This document shows positions 48,901-59,748 of a stretch of 64,000 bases of DNA, in pieces (positions within the stretch are counted from its first letter, which is position 1; the number at the start of each line of letters is the position of its first letter). Source of the DNA: Galaxea fascicularis (taxonomy: Eukaryota > Cnidaria > Anthozoa > Scleractinia > Euphylliidae); assembly GCA_948470475.1 (NCBI GenBank), contig OX419346.1, forward strand, positions 21,792,693 through 21,856,692. The letters are read 5' to 3'. Position numbers and translations under genes: made by a program. A model generated the notes under the pieces. That model was not told the DNA's origin. It saw only the letters and a program-made list of their open reading frames with translations, and did not search any database.

Positions 48901-51900
48901 AAACAATAGAAATTGGTTAATGAGCAAAATCGAGCAAAATTCAGGTGCTTTGGTAAAGGGGCTGCAAGTCAAGTTTTAAGCTCATTAACCAATTTCTATT
49001 GTTTCAATATTCATATCGTAATTTCTGTTTCAAAATGAGGATTTTCTTGGATTTTTCTTGCTGGGCATAAAGAAGGCGATGAAATGAACACGTGGTCCGA
49101 GTTACAGCAATAGAGCTCTTATATTAACGGAGAAAATCGCCTATGAATATTCAAACAATAGAAATTGGTTAATGAGCAAAATCGAGCAAAATTCAGGTGC
49201 TTTGGTAAAGGGGCTGCAAGTCAAGTTTTAAGCTCATTAACCAATTTCTATTGTTTCAATATTCATATCGTAATTTCTGTTTCAAAATGAGGATTTTCTT
49301 GGATTTTTCTTGCTGGGCATAAAGAAGGCGATGAAATGAACACGTGGTCCGAGTTACAGCAATAGAGCTCTTATATTAACGGAGAAAATCGCCTATGAAT
49401 ATTCAAACAATAGAAATTGGTTAATGAGCAAAATCGAGCAAAATTCAGGTGCTTTGGTAAAGGGGCTGCAAGTCAAGTTTTAAGCTCATTAACCAATTTC
49501 TATTGTTTCAATATTCATATCGTAATTTCTGTTTCAAAATGAGGATTTTCTTGGATTTTTCTTGCTGGGCATAAAGAAGGCGATGAAATGAACACGTGGT
49601 CCGAGTTACAGCAATAGAGCTCTTATATTAACGGAGAAAATCGCCTATGAATATTCAAACAATAGAAATTGGTTAATGAGCAAAATCGAGCAAAATTCAG
49701 GTGCTTTGGTAAAGGGGCTGCAAGTCAAGTTTTAAGCTCATTAACCAATTTCTATTGTTTCAATATTTATATCGTAATTTCTGTTTCAAAATGAGGATTT
49801 TCTTGGACTTTTCTTGCTGGGCATAAAGAAGGCGATGAAATGAACACGTGGTCCGAGTTACAGCAATAGAGCTCTTATATTAACGGAGAAAATCGCCTAT
49901 GAATATTCAAACAATAGAAATTGGTTAATGAGCAAAATCGAGCAAAATTCAGGTGCTTTGGTAAAGGGGCTGCAAGTCAAGTTTTAAGCTCATTAACCAA
50001 TTTCTATTGTTTCAATATTCATATCGTAATTTCTGTTTCAAAATGAGGATTTTCTTGGATTTTTCTTGCTGGGCATAAAGAAGGCGATGAAATGAACACG
50101 TGGTCCGAGTTACAGCAATAGAGCTCTTATATTAACGGAGAAAATCGCCTATGAATATTCAAACAATAGAAATTGGTTAATGAGCAAAATCGAGCAAAAT
50201 TCAGGTGCTTTGGTAAAGGGGCTGCAAGTCAAGTTTTAAGCTCATTAACCAATTTCTATTGTTTCAATATTTATATCGTAATTTCTGTTTCAAAATGAGG
50301 ATTTTCTTGGACTTTTCTTGCTGGGCATAAAGAAGGCGATGAAATGAACACGTGGTCCGAGTTACAGCAATAGAGCTCTTATATTAACGGAGAAAATCGC
50401 CTATGAATATTCAAACAATAGAAATTGGTTAATGAGCAAAATCGAGCAAAATTCAGGTGCTTTGGTAAAGGGGCTGCAAGTCAAGTTTTAAGCTCATTAA
50501 CCAATTTCTATTGTTTCAATATTCATATCGTAATTTCTGTTTCAAAATGAGGATTTTCTTGGACTTTTCTTGCTGGGCATAAAGAAGGCGATGAAATGAA
50601 CACGTGGTCCGAGTTACAGCAATAGAGCTCTTATATTAACGGAGAAAATCGCCTATGAATATTCAAACAATAGAAATTGGTTAATGAGCAAAATCGAGCA
50701 AAATTCAGGTGCTTTGGTAAAGGGGCTGCAAGTGAAATTTTAAGCTCATTAACCAATTTCTATTGTTTCAATATTCATATCGTAATTTCTGTTTCAAAAT
50801 GAGGATTTTCTTGGATTTTTCTTGCTGGGCATAAAGAAGGCGATGAAATGAACACGTGGTCCGAGTTACAGCAATAGAGCTCTTATATTAACGGAGAAAA
50901 TCGCCTATGAATATTCAAACAATAGAAATTGGTTAATGAGCAAAATCGAGCAAAATTCAGGTGCTTTGGTAAAGGGGCTGCAAGTCAAGTTTTAAGCTCA
51001 TTAACCAATTTCTATTGTTTCAATATTCATATCGTAATTTCTGTTTCAAAATGAGGATTTTCTTGGATTTTTCTTGCTGGGCATAAAGAAGGCGATGAAA
51101 TGAACACGTGGTCCGAGTTACAGCAATAGAGCTCTTATATTAACGGAGAAAATCGCCTATGAATATTCAAACAATAGAAATTGGTTAATGAGCAAAATCG
51201 AGCAAAATTCAGGTGCTTTGGTAAAGGGGCTGCAAGTCAAGTTTTAAGCTCATTAACCAATTTCTATTGTTTCAATATTCATATCGTAATTTCTGTTTCA
51301 AAATGAGGATTTTCTTGGATTTTTCTTGCTGGGCATAAAGAAGGCGATGAAATGAACACGTGGTCCGAGTTACAGCAATAGAGCTCTTATATTAACGGAG
51401 AAAATCGCCTATGAATATTCAAACAATAGAAATTGGTTAATGAGCAAAATCGAGCAAAATTCAGGTGCTTTGGTAAAGGGGCTGCAAGTCAAGTTTTAAG
51501 CTCATTAACCAATTTCTATTGTTTCAATATTCATATCGTAATTTCTGTTTCAAAATGAGGATTTTCTTAGACTTTTCTTGCTGGGCATAAAGAAGGCGAT
51601 GAAATGAACACGTGGTCCGAGTTACAGCAATAGAGCTCTTATATTAACGGAGAAAATCGCCTATGAATATTCAAACAATAGAAATTGGTTAATGAGCAAA
51701 ATCGAGCAAAATTCAGGTGCTTTGGTAAAGGGGCTGCAAGTCAAGTTTTAAGCTCATTAACCAATTTCTATTGTTTCAATATTCATATCGTAATTTCTGT
51801 TTCAAAATGAGGATTTTCTTGGATTTTTCTTGCTGGGCATAAAGAAGGCGATGAAATGAACACGTGGTCCGAGTTACAGCAATAGAGCTCTTATATTAAC

Positions 51901-52563
51901 GGAGAAAATCGCCTATGAATATTCAAACAATAGAAATTGGTTAATGAGCAAAATCGAGCAAAATTCAGGTGCTTTGGTAAAGGGGCTGCAAGTCAAGTTT
52001 TAAGCTCATTAACCAATTTCTATTGTTTCAATATTCATATCGTAATTTCTGTTTCAAAATGAGGATTTTCTTGGACTTTTCTTGCTGGGCATAAAGAAGG
52101 CGATGAAATGAACACGTGGTCCGAGTTACAGCAATAGAGCTCTTATATTAACGGAGAAAATCGCCTATGAATATTCAAACAATAGAAATTGGTTAATGAG
52201 CAAAATCGAGCAAAATTCAGGTGCTTTGGTAAAGGGGCTGCAAGTCAAGTTTTAAGCTCATTAACCAATTTCTATTGTTTCAATATTCATATCGTAATTT
52301 CTGTTTCAAAATGAGGATTTTCTTGGATTTTTCTTGCTGGGCATAAAGAAGGCGATGAAATGAACACGTGGTCCGAGTTACAGCAATAGAGCTCTTATAT
52401 TAACGGAGAAAATCGCCTATGAATATTCAAACAATAGAAATTGGTTAATGAGCAAAATCGAGCAAAATTCAGGTGCTTTGGTAAAGGGGCTGCAAGTGAA
52501 ATTTTAAGCTCATTAACCAATTTCTATTGTTTCAATATTCATATTGTAATTTCTGTTTCAAAA
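36949..52563. repeat. 252-bp satellite array, about 62 units
   Basis: Counting from GAACACGTGG, units start at 36985 and recur every 252 bp, to 52362. The interval equals 61 units plus 5 bases, explained by five one-base insertions (AAAATGAGG to AAAAAGGAGG, near 44746, 45250, 46258, 48277 and 48779). Units differ at only a few diagnostic sites. The first copy is the most diverged (GAAAGCGATG) and the last is truncated after TCTGTTTCAAAATGGG. Every unit has a CACGTG E-box, GAGCTC, and a 33-bp-arm hairpin. All six frames have stops in each unit, so it is non-coding. It makes up about a quarter of the window. Confidence 0.98.
37044..37163. repeat. Hairpin inside the satellite unit (first copy; repeated in each unit)
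   Basis: The left arm 37044-37076 (GAATATTCAAACAATAGAAA to TGAGC) pairs with the right arm 37131-37163 (GCTCATTAACCAATTTCTAT to ATTC) with one mismatch over 33 bp. The loop is 54 nt. The same hairpin occurs in every unit. Confidence 0.9.
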
Positions 52564-52565
52564 TG

Positions 52566-52655
52566 GGAACCCATGGTTTTGGGTGAAATTTTTAATTTTG
52601 CTGAAAGTTTGCCTATTTTAAAGAGGAGTCTAGAAATGATGTTTAAGTTTTTCTA
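52566..52655 (-). repeat. Fragment of the TTAA element family
   Basis: Plus-strand CCATGGTTTTGGGTGAAATT, then GTTTGCCTATTTTAAAGAGGAGTCTAGAAA, matches the reverse complement of 15929-16010 and 16107-16186. It lies exactly between the satellite end and the broken reverse transcriptase of the minus-strand LINE. Confidence 0.65.
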
Positions 52656-52659
52656 AAAA

Positions 52660-54460
52660 CTCCCAAAGGGGACTGGGTACCATTCAGAAAAACATTCTGA
52701 TGCAAATTTAATCCGCTGGGATCTCTCCGATAAAAAAAAATCTATAATCCAGTTGATAATGGTAGCTGATAATTTACACTGGTTACTCAACTTTCAAACG
52801 GGTATACTATGATCTATTAAATCAAACGCTTTACGATAGTTCAATAATAATGTCCTTACGGTGGCTCCGTTTCCGTCGGTACCTAAGGATCAGCTGTGCA
52901 ACATGCTGACCAGCGCTATTGTAGTTGAAGAATTTGGGATGGCTCCGTACTGGTTCTCATCGAGGATGCTCATGACCGCGGGTGTCAGGAAACCATCCAC
53001 GACGAACTCTTCCTCCACTTTAGAAATACAGGGGGTAAGGGATATCGATATCAATTCCTTTTTGACGTCGACCACTGGTTTATTTTTGAGAAGGGGGGTC
53101 ACATCAGCCATTTTCCTGATGTTAGGAAGACGCCGTTCGGCGTAGGAGGGGTTCAGGATTTCTTTCAGCAGTCCGGTCCGCAGGCCTTCCTTGGATTGAG
53201 GACTTCCAGTGCTCTTTGCGCGCGCTGCTCGGTTACCCTTAAGATCTCGGGCGAGTCGGACTCGAGAGGAACCTGCTCAAGAGGAGCTGGTAGTTTACAC
53301 TCCCCGAGTGGTTTGAGGAGAGCGGAATTGATGAAATTGGCTTGCTCTTTGAAAGGCAGTTCTGTTAATCCTTCGATATTAAGTTGGCTAGCCAAATCGT
53401 TGTGGGAGGTCTTTAGGCTGCACAGGCGTTTTGTTTCGTCCCACAACCTTTTCGGGTTTTCTCCTTTTAGGTGCTGGATCTTTGACTCGTAGTATTTCCC
53501 TCTGCAGATTTTCCTCTCTCGGTTGACAAGGTTACGAAAGTATTTAAATTGAGCCGAGTCAGGGCCATATGCACCGAACGCCTTTTGTCTCTTCATAATA
53601 AGCGATTTCAAACTCTCGTTCATCCGAGGGACGTCGGCCGTGCAGATCTTGACTGGCTTGGCAGGCATGATGGTATGAAGGCCCGAATGTATGACGTCCC
53701 GGAAGACTTCACAGCTCACAAGAGGAGTGAAGAACAGAGACCAATTCATCTGCGTTAGATTTCTACCCAACGTCGCCTTGTTGCTTGTTCGCACGCCTTT
53801 TTGCTGTTAATGTTGCGCTTTCCGTCCATAGGAATTACCACAACAACGTTGTGATCGAACAGCCCGAAGGGTGGGTATGCTTGTGGGGGCCTATAATACT
53901 TATGCATGTTGGTGAGTATTAGGTCCAGCGTAGCTTTCTTCTTGATAGCACTTTGACTATTTGCTTCAGTCGAAAGAGGTTTAGTAGACCATCGATGTTT
54001 AGACGGTTAAAATCCCCGGTTACCAAGAGGCCACAGTTAGGATAATGTGCTTCCGTTAGGGCGAGGGACCGAAATAAATGATCACGAATTAACGATCCGT
54101 CAGCCTTTGGGGCATGGTATATCACACCCGCGACAATACAGGAGAACCTGCGCGGAAGACGATTCGATCTTAGATAAAGCCACAGAGATTCATGATCTTC
54201 ACAGCAATTTAGATCTTTTAACTGCTTGTATCTGCAATTTTCTTCCTTGATGTAAAGACACACACCTCCGTGATCAATTACTTTTCTGTCCTTTCGCACC
54301 ACAGCGAACCCGGGAATTTGTACAACGGCATCTGACACAGAGTCTTTCAACCATGTTTCTGTAATAAACGCCAGGTTGGTGTTGTGGCGAAGAACAAACT
54401 CACTCACTTCCTCCATTTTACTAGGAACCAGAGACATGACATTTGCTAGCATAATCAAAT
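52660..54460 (-). mobile_element. Degenerate non-LTR retrotransposon (LINE-A), endonuclease and partial reverse transcriptase
   Basis: Reads right to left. 54458-53919 is an APE-type endonuclease fragment (FITETWLKDSVSD, VIYHAPKA, LVTGDFNRLN). 53794-53165 is the linker before the RT (FRNLVNRERKICRGKYYESK, LNPRKACGPD). 53111-52890 is RT with PISLTP-like ISLTPCISKV and DENQYGAIPNSSTT. RT motif A, YRKAFDLIDH, is at 52838-52809. The frame then stops near motif B (PVPFG), where the satellite-side repeat begins. There are several frameshifts and an internal deletion. CR1/L2-like. The element is dead, and a 5' piece lies at 57086-57480 beyond a nested LINE. Confidence 0.85.
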
Positions 54461-57083
54461 CAAATCAATCAAATCGTAATTGCACCATCGATCATTTTAT
54501 GGTTGAATTCGGAAGTCTTCTAGAACAATATGTCACGGATTGATCCAGCCTCCTGATTACCGGTGACTTTAATCTTCACGTTGACAATAATCTTGATAAA
54601 TCTTCACAGGATTTTCTAGCTCTCATTGACTCGTTTAATTTGAAGCAACATGTATGTTCTCCTACTCACCATGCTGGTCACATATTGGATCTCCTCATAA
54701 CAAGAGATGGTGATCAATTAGTTACATCTGTTTCTATTCATGACGCCGCTTTCTCTGACCATTTTGTTGTTAATTGTGCTTTGTCCATGGAGAAACCTTC
54801 GTTTACAAGGAAACAAATTATTTATCGTAGTTTTAAGAACTTTGATATCGATCTTTTCATCAGTGACATTCGAGGCTCTTCCCTCATCAGTGATCCGCCA
54901 AATGAACTTGATGATCTTGTCGCACTTTATGATTCTGAGCTATCTGGAATCTTTAATAGACATGTTCCCATTAAGAAGCGTACCGTTACCATTCGCCCAG
55001 CGGCACCTTGGTACTCAGAAGAATTAAAGTCTGAAAAGAGGGAAAAAAGACTGCTAGAGCGACGGTGGCGTGCTTCCCGTTCTATGCGTGATTGTGAAGC
55101 TTACACGCGTCAATGTAAAGTTCTTAAGGACTTGCTATCTTCATCAAGAAGTAACTATTATTCTAATCTAGTTGCTGAGAGTCAGTCTAACATGAGATCG
55201 CTTTTCGCAGTTTTTAGTAAACTACTTCATCGACATCATGAGGCGAAGTACCCAAAGCATGATGCCCCGTCCTCTTTGGCTAATGATTTTGTTCTATTCT
55301 TTGCTTGGTGACAAGATTAGAAGAATCCGTCGTGACCTTGATCAAGTCCCACCTTTGGATACTGCTGTAGATGACGGTACTACAGGCTGTCAACTGAACA
55401 TGTTTTCGACTGTTCCACCGGATGAACTCTTGAGTATCATCGGCTCAACTACCCCTAAGTCCTGTGATTTAGACCCTGTTCCTGGTCATGTACTTAAATG
55501 TCTGTTTCCTTCTATTCTCCCAGTAATACATAAGATTGTCAACCTTTCCTTGGAAACTGGTCGGATGCCTGAAATACTTAAACAATAAACTTAAACCATT
55601 GCTCAAAAGCCCTCTCTGGATTCGAACGACTTAAAGAACTATGGGCCTATTTCTAATCTTCGTTTCATATCCAGAACCATTGAAAAATGTGTTGCTAAAC
55701 AGCTGACTCAATACTTAGATATCAATGACCTTGGTGAAACATATCAATCATCCTATAAGAGGAACCATAGTACAGAGACAGCTCTTATTAGAGTCCACAA
55801 TGACATAGCTATGGCAATAGATCAACATCGTTCAGTTATCCTAGTACTTCTCGATACTGTCGATCATGGTATCCTCCTCTCGCGACTGTCCAATCGTTTT
55901 GGAATTAATGGCACTGTATTGGAATGGTTTCGATCATATCTTTCTGATCGTACACAATTTGTGCAAGTTAATGGTGCGTGCTCTGCTTCTCATGTTCTTG
56001 AGTTTGGTGTACCGCAGGGATCCGTTCGTTCAATGTACACATCCCCTCTTGGCGAGATTGCTCGACGTCATCAAATGTTCTACCACTTTTATGCCGATGA
56101 CACTCAGCTATATATTACGTTCAGGACGTCGTCTGTTCCTGATATGAATTTGCCGGAGTAACACCAAATTGGTAAACTGTGTTCGGGACATGGACGCATG
56201 GATGCTTTCCAACAAGCTGAAATTAAATAAAGACAAGTCTGAAGTTCTCGTAATATCCTCTTGCTATCGACCTCGGCCACCACTATCTTCTGTTGATATA
56301 TGTAATGAGACTGTATCCTGCTCCCCCAGTGCACGCAATATTGGAGTTATCTTGGATCAGTCCCTTTGTATGGTTCCTCATGTCAATGCAGTCTGTCAAT
56401 CGTCCTTTTTCCATCTTCGTAACATTGGTTTCATACGCAAATCTCTTACTTATGATGCTGCTAAGATCATTATTCATGCCTTCGTAGTTTCTAAACTTGA
56501 TTATTGTAATTCTTTATTGTACGGCCTACCATCCTATCTTATTCGGAAGCTTCAACATGTTCAAAATTCTGCCGCTCGCCTTGTCAAACAGTGTCCAAGA
56601 TTTTGCCATATTACTCCTGTCCTGAGGGATCTTCACTGGCTCCCTGTCTCCTTTCGTATTGAATTTAAAATTATGTTAATTACTTACAAAGTACTACATG
56701 ATCGAGCTGCAATCTATATACAGGAACTCCTTTAATTGTATTCTCCTAGCCGCAATCTTAGATCCTCTAATAGAAATTTATTTGTTAAACCCTATTTTAA
56801 TCTCAATTCGTATGGTAAACGAGCTTTTTCTGTTGCTGCTCCAGAACTTTGGAATAACTTACCGGAGGATATTAAATCTGCAAACTGAATTGATGATTTT
56901 AAACGCAAACTTAAAACATTTCTTGTTATGCGAGCTTATGAATCGTGATGTTTTTATTTTTATCTTTTGTGTACATTTATCTATTTTGTAGTTAGTTTTA
57001 CTCTTAGTTTTATCTAATTTTTGTAAACAGCGCCTTTGAACCTTGAAGAAAGGCGCTATATAAATGGATTATTATTATTATTA
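54461..57083 (+). mobile_element. L2/CR1-like LINE nested in LINE-A, 5'-truncated, inactive
   Basis: Order: endonuclease remnant (LLITGDFNLHVDNN; HILDLLITRDGD; FSDHFVVNC), linker (AAPWYSEELKSEKREKRLLE), RT (KSCDLDPVPGHVLK; NHSTETALIRVHND; YADDTQLY), then the C-terminal region (LKLNKDKSEVLVIS, KLDYCNSLLYGLP, LRDLHWLPV). RT motif A is damaged by an apparent deletion (LLDTVDH where the family has a longer Asp-containing loop). Motif B is also shortened (GVPQGSVRSMYTSPLG). Several frameshifts separate the frames 54640-55311, 55308-55588, 55811-56161 and 56169-56735. The 3' end is typical: AAAGGCGCTATATAAATG followed by (ATT)n. Confidence 0.9.
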
Positions 57084-57085
57084 CT

Positions 57086-57480
57086 ACTTTGGGCGTCCAT
57101 ACAGAATTAGTGACTTGAGTAGCATTAGTACTATCGAACACTATGTGATTGTTTGTTCTACTCCTGACAGAGGTGCCATTTTGAATATTTAATGACAGCA
57201 AGATTGCATTATGCAAACCATCTTCTTCCTGATGTTCTGAGCTTGAAACCATTTAACTGCGAAAGACGCTTGCTGTCTTGAACTCCTCTACCCACACAGA
57301 CCTCAATTGGCTTCAGTTTGCGTTGTCCTGCTCGATGACCCCGGCGTGCTAGTTTCCGTTGCAAAATTCGCAACTCGGTCAGTTTGCGCCATAATTCAAG
57401 GCGAAGCGGCTTCCAGGCAATTGAACTTGAAATTGAGTTGAGCACAGCTCTCGTGTAGTATAACGCCATTAAAGCTTGAA
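57086..57480 (-). mobile_element. 5' portion of LINE-A, separated by the nested LINE
   Basis: Minus-strand frames 57469-57209 (KLTELRILQRKLARRGHRAG) and 57252-57086 (NNHIVFDSTNATQV, SVWTPKV) are protein-like and stop at the (ATT)n tail of the nested element. The frame would continue into the MLANVMSLVPSKMEEVSEF start at 54455. This fits one element split by an insertion. Confidence 0.6.
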
Positions 57481-57779
57481 ACGAGGATTCTTTTAACTTC
57501 TAGGCTGACTTTGGGACTTGTGTCAAAATGTTAAAGCACAGAATACTTTAATACGGGGCTATCATTTGTGCGTGCTGTCTGTTAGGCGCGCGCATGGCTT
57601 TAATAAGATCTTACTAAAGATCTTACTCTTGTCGGGGGACTGGGTCTAACATTAATGTCGGCAAGACGTGCAATTGTGGAAAATTTAAAAATTTCTTTAC
57701 CTTCATTGGCCGTTTCAAAACCAGGGACGCATTATGCCGGAAATACGATAAAAATGTGGTAAGGATCCAAAACATCTGG

Positions 57780-57885
57780 AAAGAAGAAGACTGACGACAA
57801 TCTTTATAAAAATAACGACACATTTGAATTTTCAATACATGTTTCGGCCGTGCAACAACCATCTTCAGTTGAAAGTAGAATTAGA
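57780..57885 (-). repeat. Penelope-type 3' tail with near-canonical hammerhead core
   Basis: Minus strand: CTGAAGA matches the hammerhead consensus CUGANGA. A 5-bp stem II follows (GGTTG/CGGCC, loop TTGCA), then GAAAC. Downstream is an AT-rich 3' tail with ATTTTTATAAAG. No coding sequence is attached. It is the best preserved of the hammerhead-like strings in the window. Confidence 0.45.
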
Positions 57886-57965
57886 TTTTTCGCATAAACA
57901 AGTATAATATTAGCTAACAGTAACTTGGCCAACCTATTCTCTGAAAAGTTTCAAAGATTTAGAAA

Positions 57966-58163
57966 CTAAACATAACATACTAAATAAAATAGGATAGGAA
58001 TAAATTGGAATTTGCAGTGAACATCCATAGACCGGCTCTTCTCGTCCTCTGTATCCAGATCAAATTGGAATTTGGAAGTGTTCAGTTGAGGAGAGGGGAA
58101 AACCTCAATAAAACTGATCACAGCAAGGACAACAACCAACAACAAACTTAACCCACCCGACAT
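57966..58163 (-). CDS. Possible secreted small peptide exon, unrecognised
   Basis: ATG at 58163 opens 65 codons that begin with a good signal-peptide pattern: MSGG, hydrophobic core LSLLLVVVLAVISF, then polar EVFPSPQ. An acidic stretch (DLDTEDEKSRSMD) follows. The frame may leave a donor near 58020 or run to the stop at 57966. There is no homology that I recognise, no partner exon was found, and chance is possible at this length. Confidence 0.25.
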   Translation of the reverse strand: MSGGLSLLLVVVLAVISFIEVFPSPQLNTSKFQFDLDTEDEKSRSMDVHCKFQFIPILFYLVCYV

Positions 58164-58199
58164 TTTACTTGCGAGAAAGGTCGCCTTCAAATTCTACGC

Positions 58200-59748
58200 G
58201 AATTTCTTGCCGAAAAATTAAATCCGTCACCTTTTGTATTAGAAAAATATTTTCATAAACTGACGGGTAAAAAAAAAACGTGGATGGGAAAGAGGCATTT
58301 TCGTTTCGCTAGGACTGGAGATGGTAGCGATTTGACTAACAGAACTTGAACAGAGAAATTGTACCTTATTGGAAGCTCCAATGTGTTGTTTGTAAAACTT
58401 GCTAACGTCACTCATATTGCTGTGCGAATCCAAAAACCGTTACCACTGATTTGATTTTGACATTGTGCAGAAACCATTTCAAAGAAACGATATGAAACCA
58501 CAAACAGTTTTCTCGCGTTATAGGCTTTTTCCATAAATATATCTGGTGTTCATGGTTTTCGGATTTTCACAGTAAAGCAATGTGACTGGTTCTAGGCTTC
58601 AACGGAAAAACCACCCAAGTTTTATTTTGACCTTCTTCACTAGCGACAGCTCAGGACTCAAGCAAGGCTGTTTCACCACAAAATCACAGACAACTTGGCG
58701 TTCATTGGAGGATTTTATTTGAGTTAAACGTACACGTTTAACATATTGCTTTGCACATCTACGGCGTTACATAAAAAGTGGAATAATGACGTCATGAAAA
58801 CCATGTATGATTCCCAGGCGCCCTCGACTGATGTTCGTATTTTACCCAGGTCCCCTAAGCCAAATGAAATTTCATAACCAACTTTCCTGCAAAAACATGG
58901 GTCGAGACGCCTGGGGATGAAATCGAGTACTGTGTTACTTCATTTTAACGCGATTAAAAAAATTGAATCAAATAAAAACATTAAAACGTCAAATAAATTA
59001 ATTGTTGTCAATATATTAACCTCTCTCTTCTAATTATTTACATTAAAACCTCGACGTCAAACACTTTTTACAAACAAACAGATTTTACTATGAATGGTGT
59101 GACTACTCTTAAGTGACCAATACCCTCAAGTTCCTGATGTAAAATAGTTTTTGTGTGTCGATTTGCAGTGCTGCAAAGCTGCCCCAAACAAGTTGTCAAA
59201 GTTCTGATTACAATTCTCTGTACCTTTTTCGAAAACCAAATAAAAAATTTCTAAAAACAGTGGAAAGATTGAAGTTCAAACAAGTGGCTGGATACAGTTT
59301 GATTGCGGTCTTGAAGTGCTCGTTTTTATCCACTTTCCATTATCAGTACCTTGAAATCATACCTTCATGTTTTTCAAATCATTTATCATGCGTTGTCGTA
59401 AAGTTACAAATTTTCCATGGAGTTTTCCTCACATTGACAGGTCCTCTAGTATTTAGTTTGAAAAGAGAAAATTCAGAGCTGCCACATAACCGTACAAAAA
59501 TAGCTTCCTGTGTACTGGAAACTCCAAGTTTAAGAGATTTTTGTTCCTCCATTTTGGGCTCTTTACTTTTACATTATGTACAAGGCCAACTACAGTGGTA
59601 AAAGTTGGCCAGTTATGTATTCAAAAAGGTATCTACCATAATGGTATGAAGATCTTCCCGGCGCGGAAAATTAACTACTACAACCGGAACCCATTCCCGA
59701 CAAACGTTTGCAGTTTAGGATTCGGTTACGAGGATACAAAAACTGTGG
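58200..59748. other. Gene-poor stretch downstream of the CaaX-protein gene
   Basis: It probably includes the 3' UTR of the minus-strand gene ending at 59749. AATAAA-type signals occur on the minus strand near 58712 and 58618. A 148-codon plus-strand frame (59155-59601) has no domain features. No repeats recognised. Confidence 0.4.

Noticed and set aside
36949..52563. CRISPR array, or tandem protein-coding repeats
   Set aside because: There are no unique spacers between identical repeats and the genome is eukaryotic. Stops occur in all frames of every unit.
59155..59601. A 148-codon plus-strand frame
   Set aside because: No domain, odd composition, no splice context. Likely 3' UTR of the minus-strand gene read on the wrong strand.
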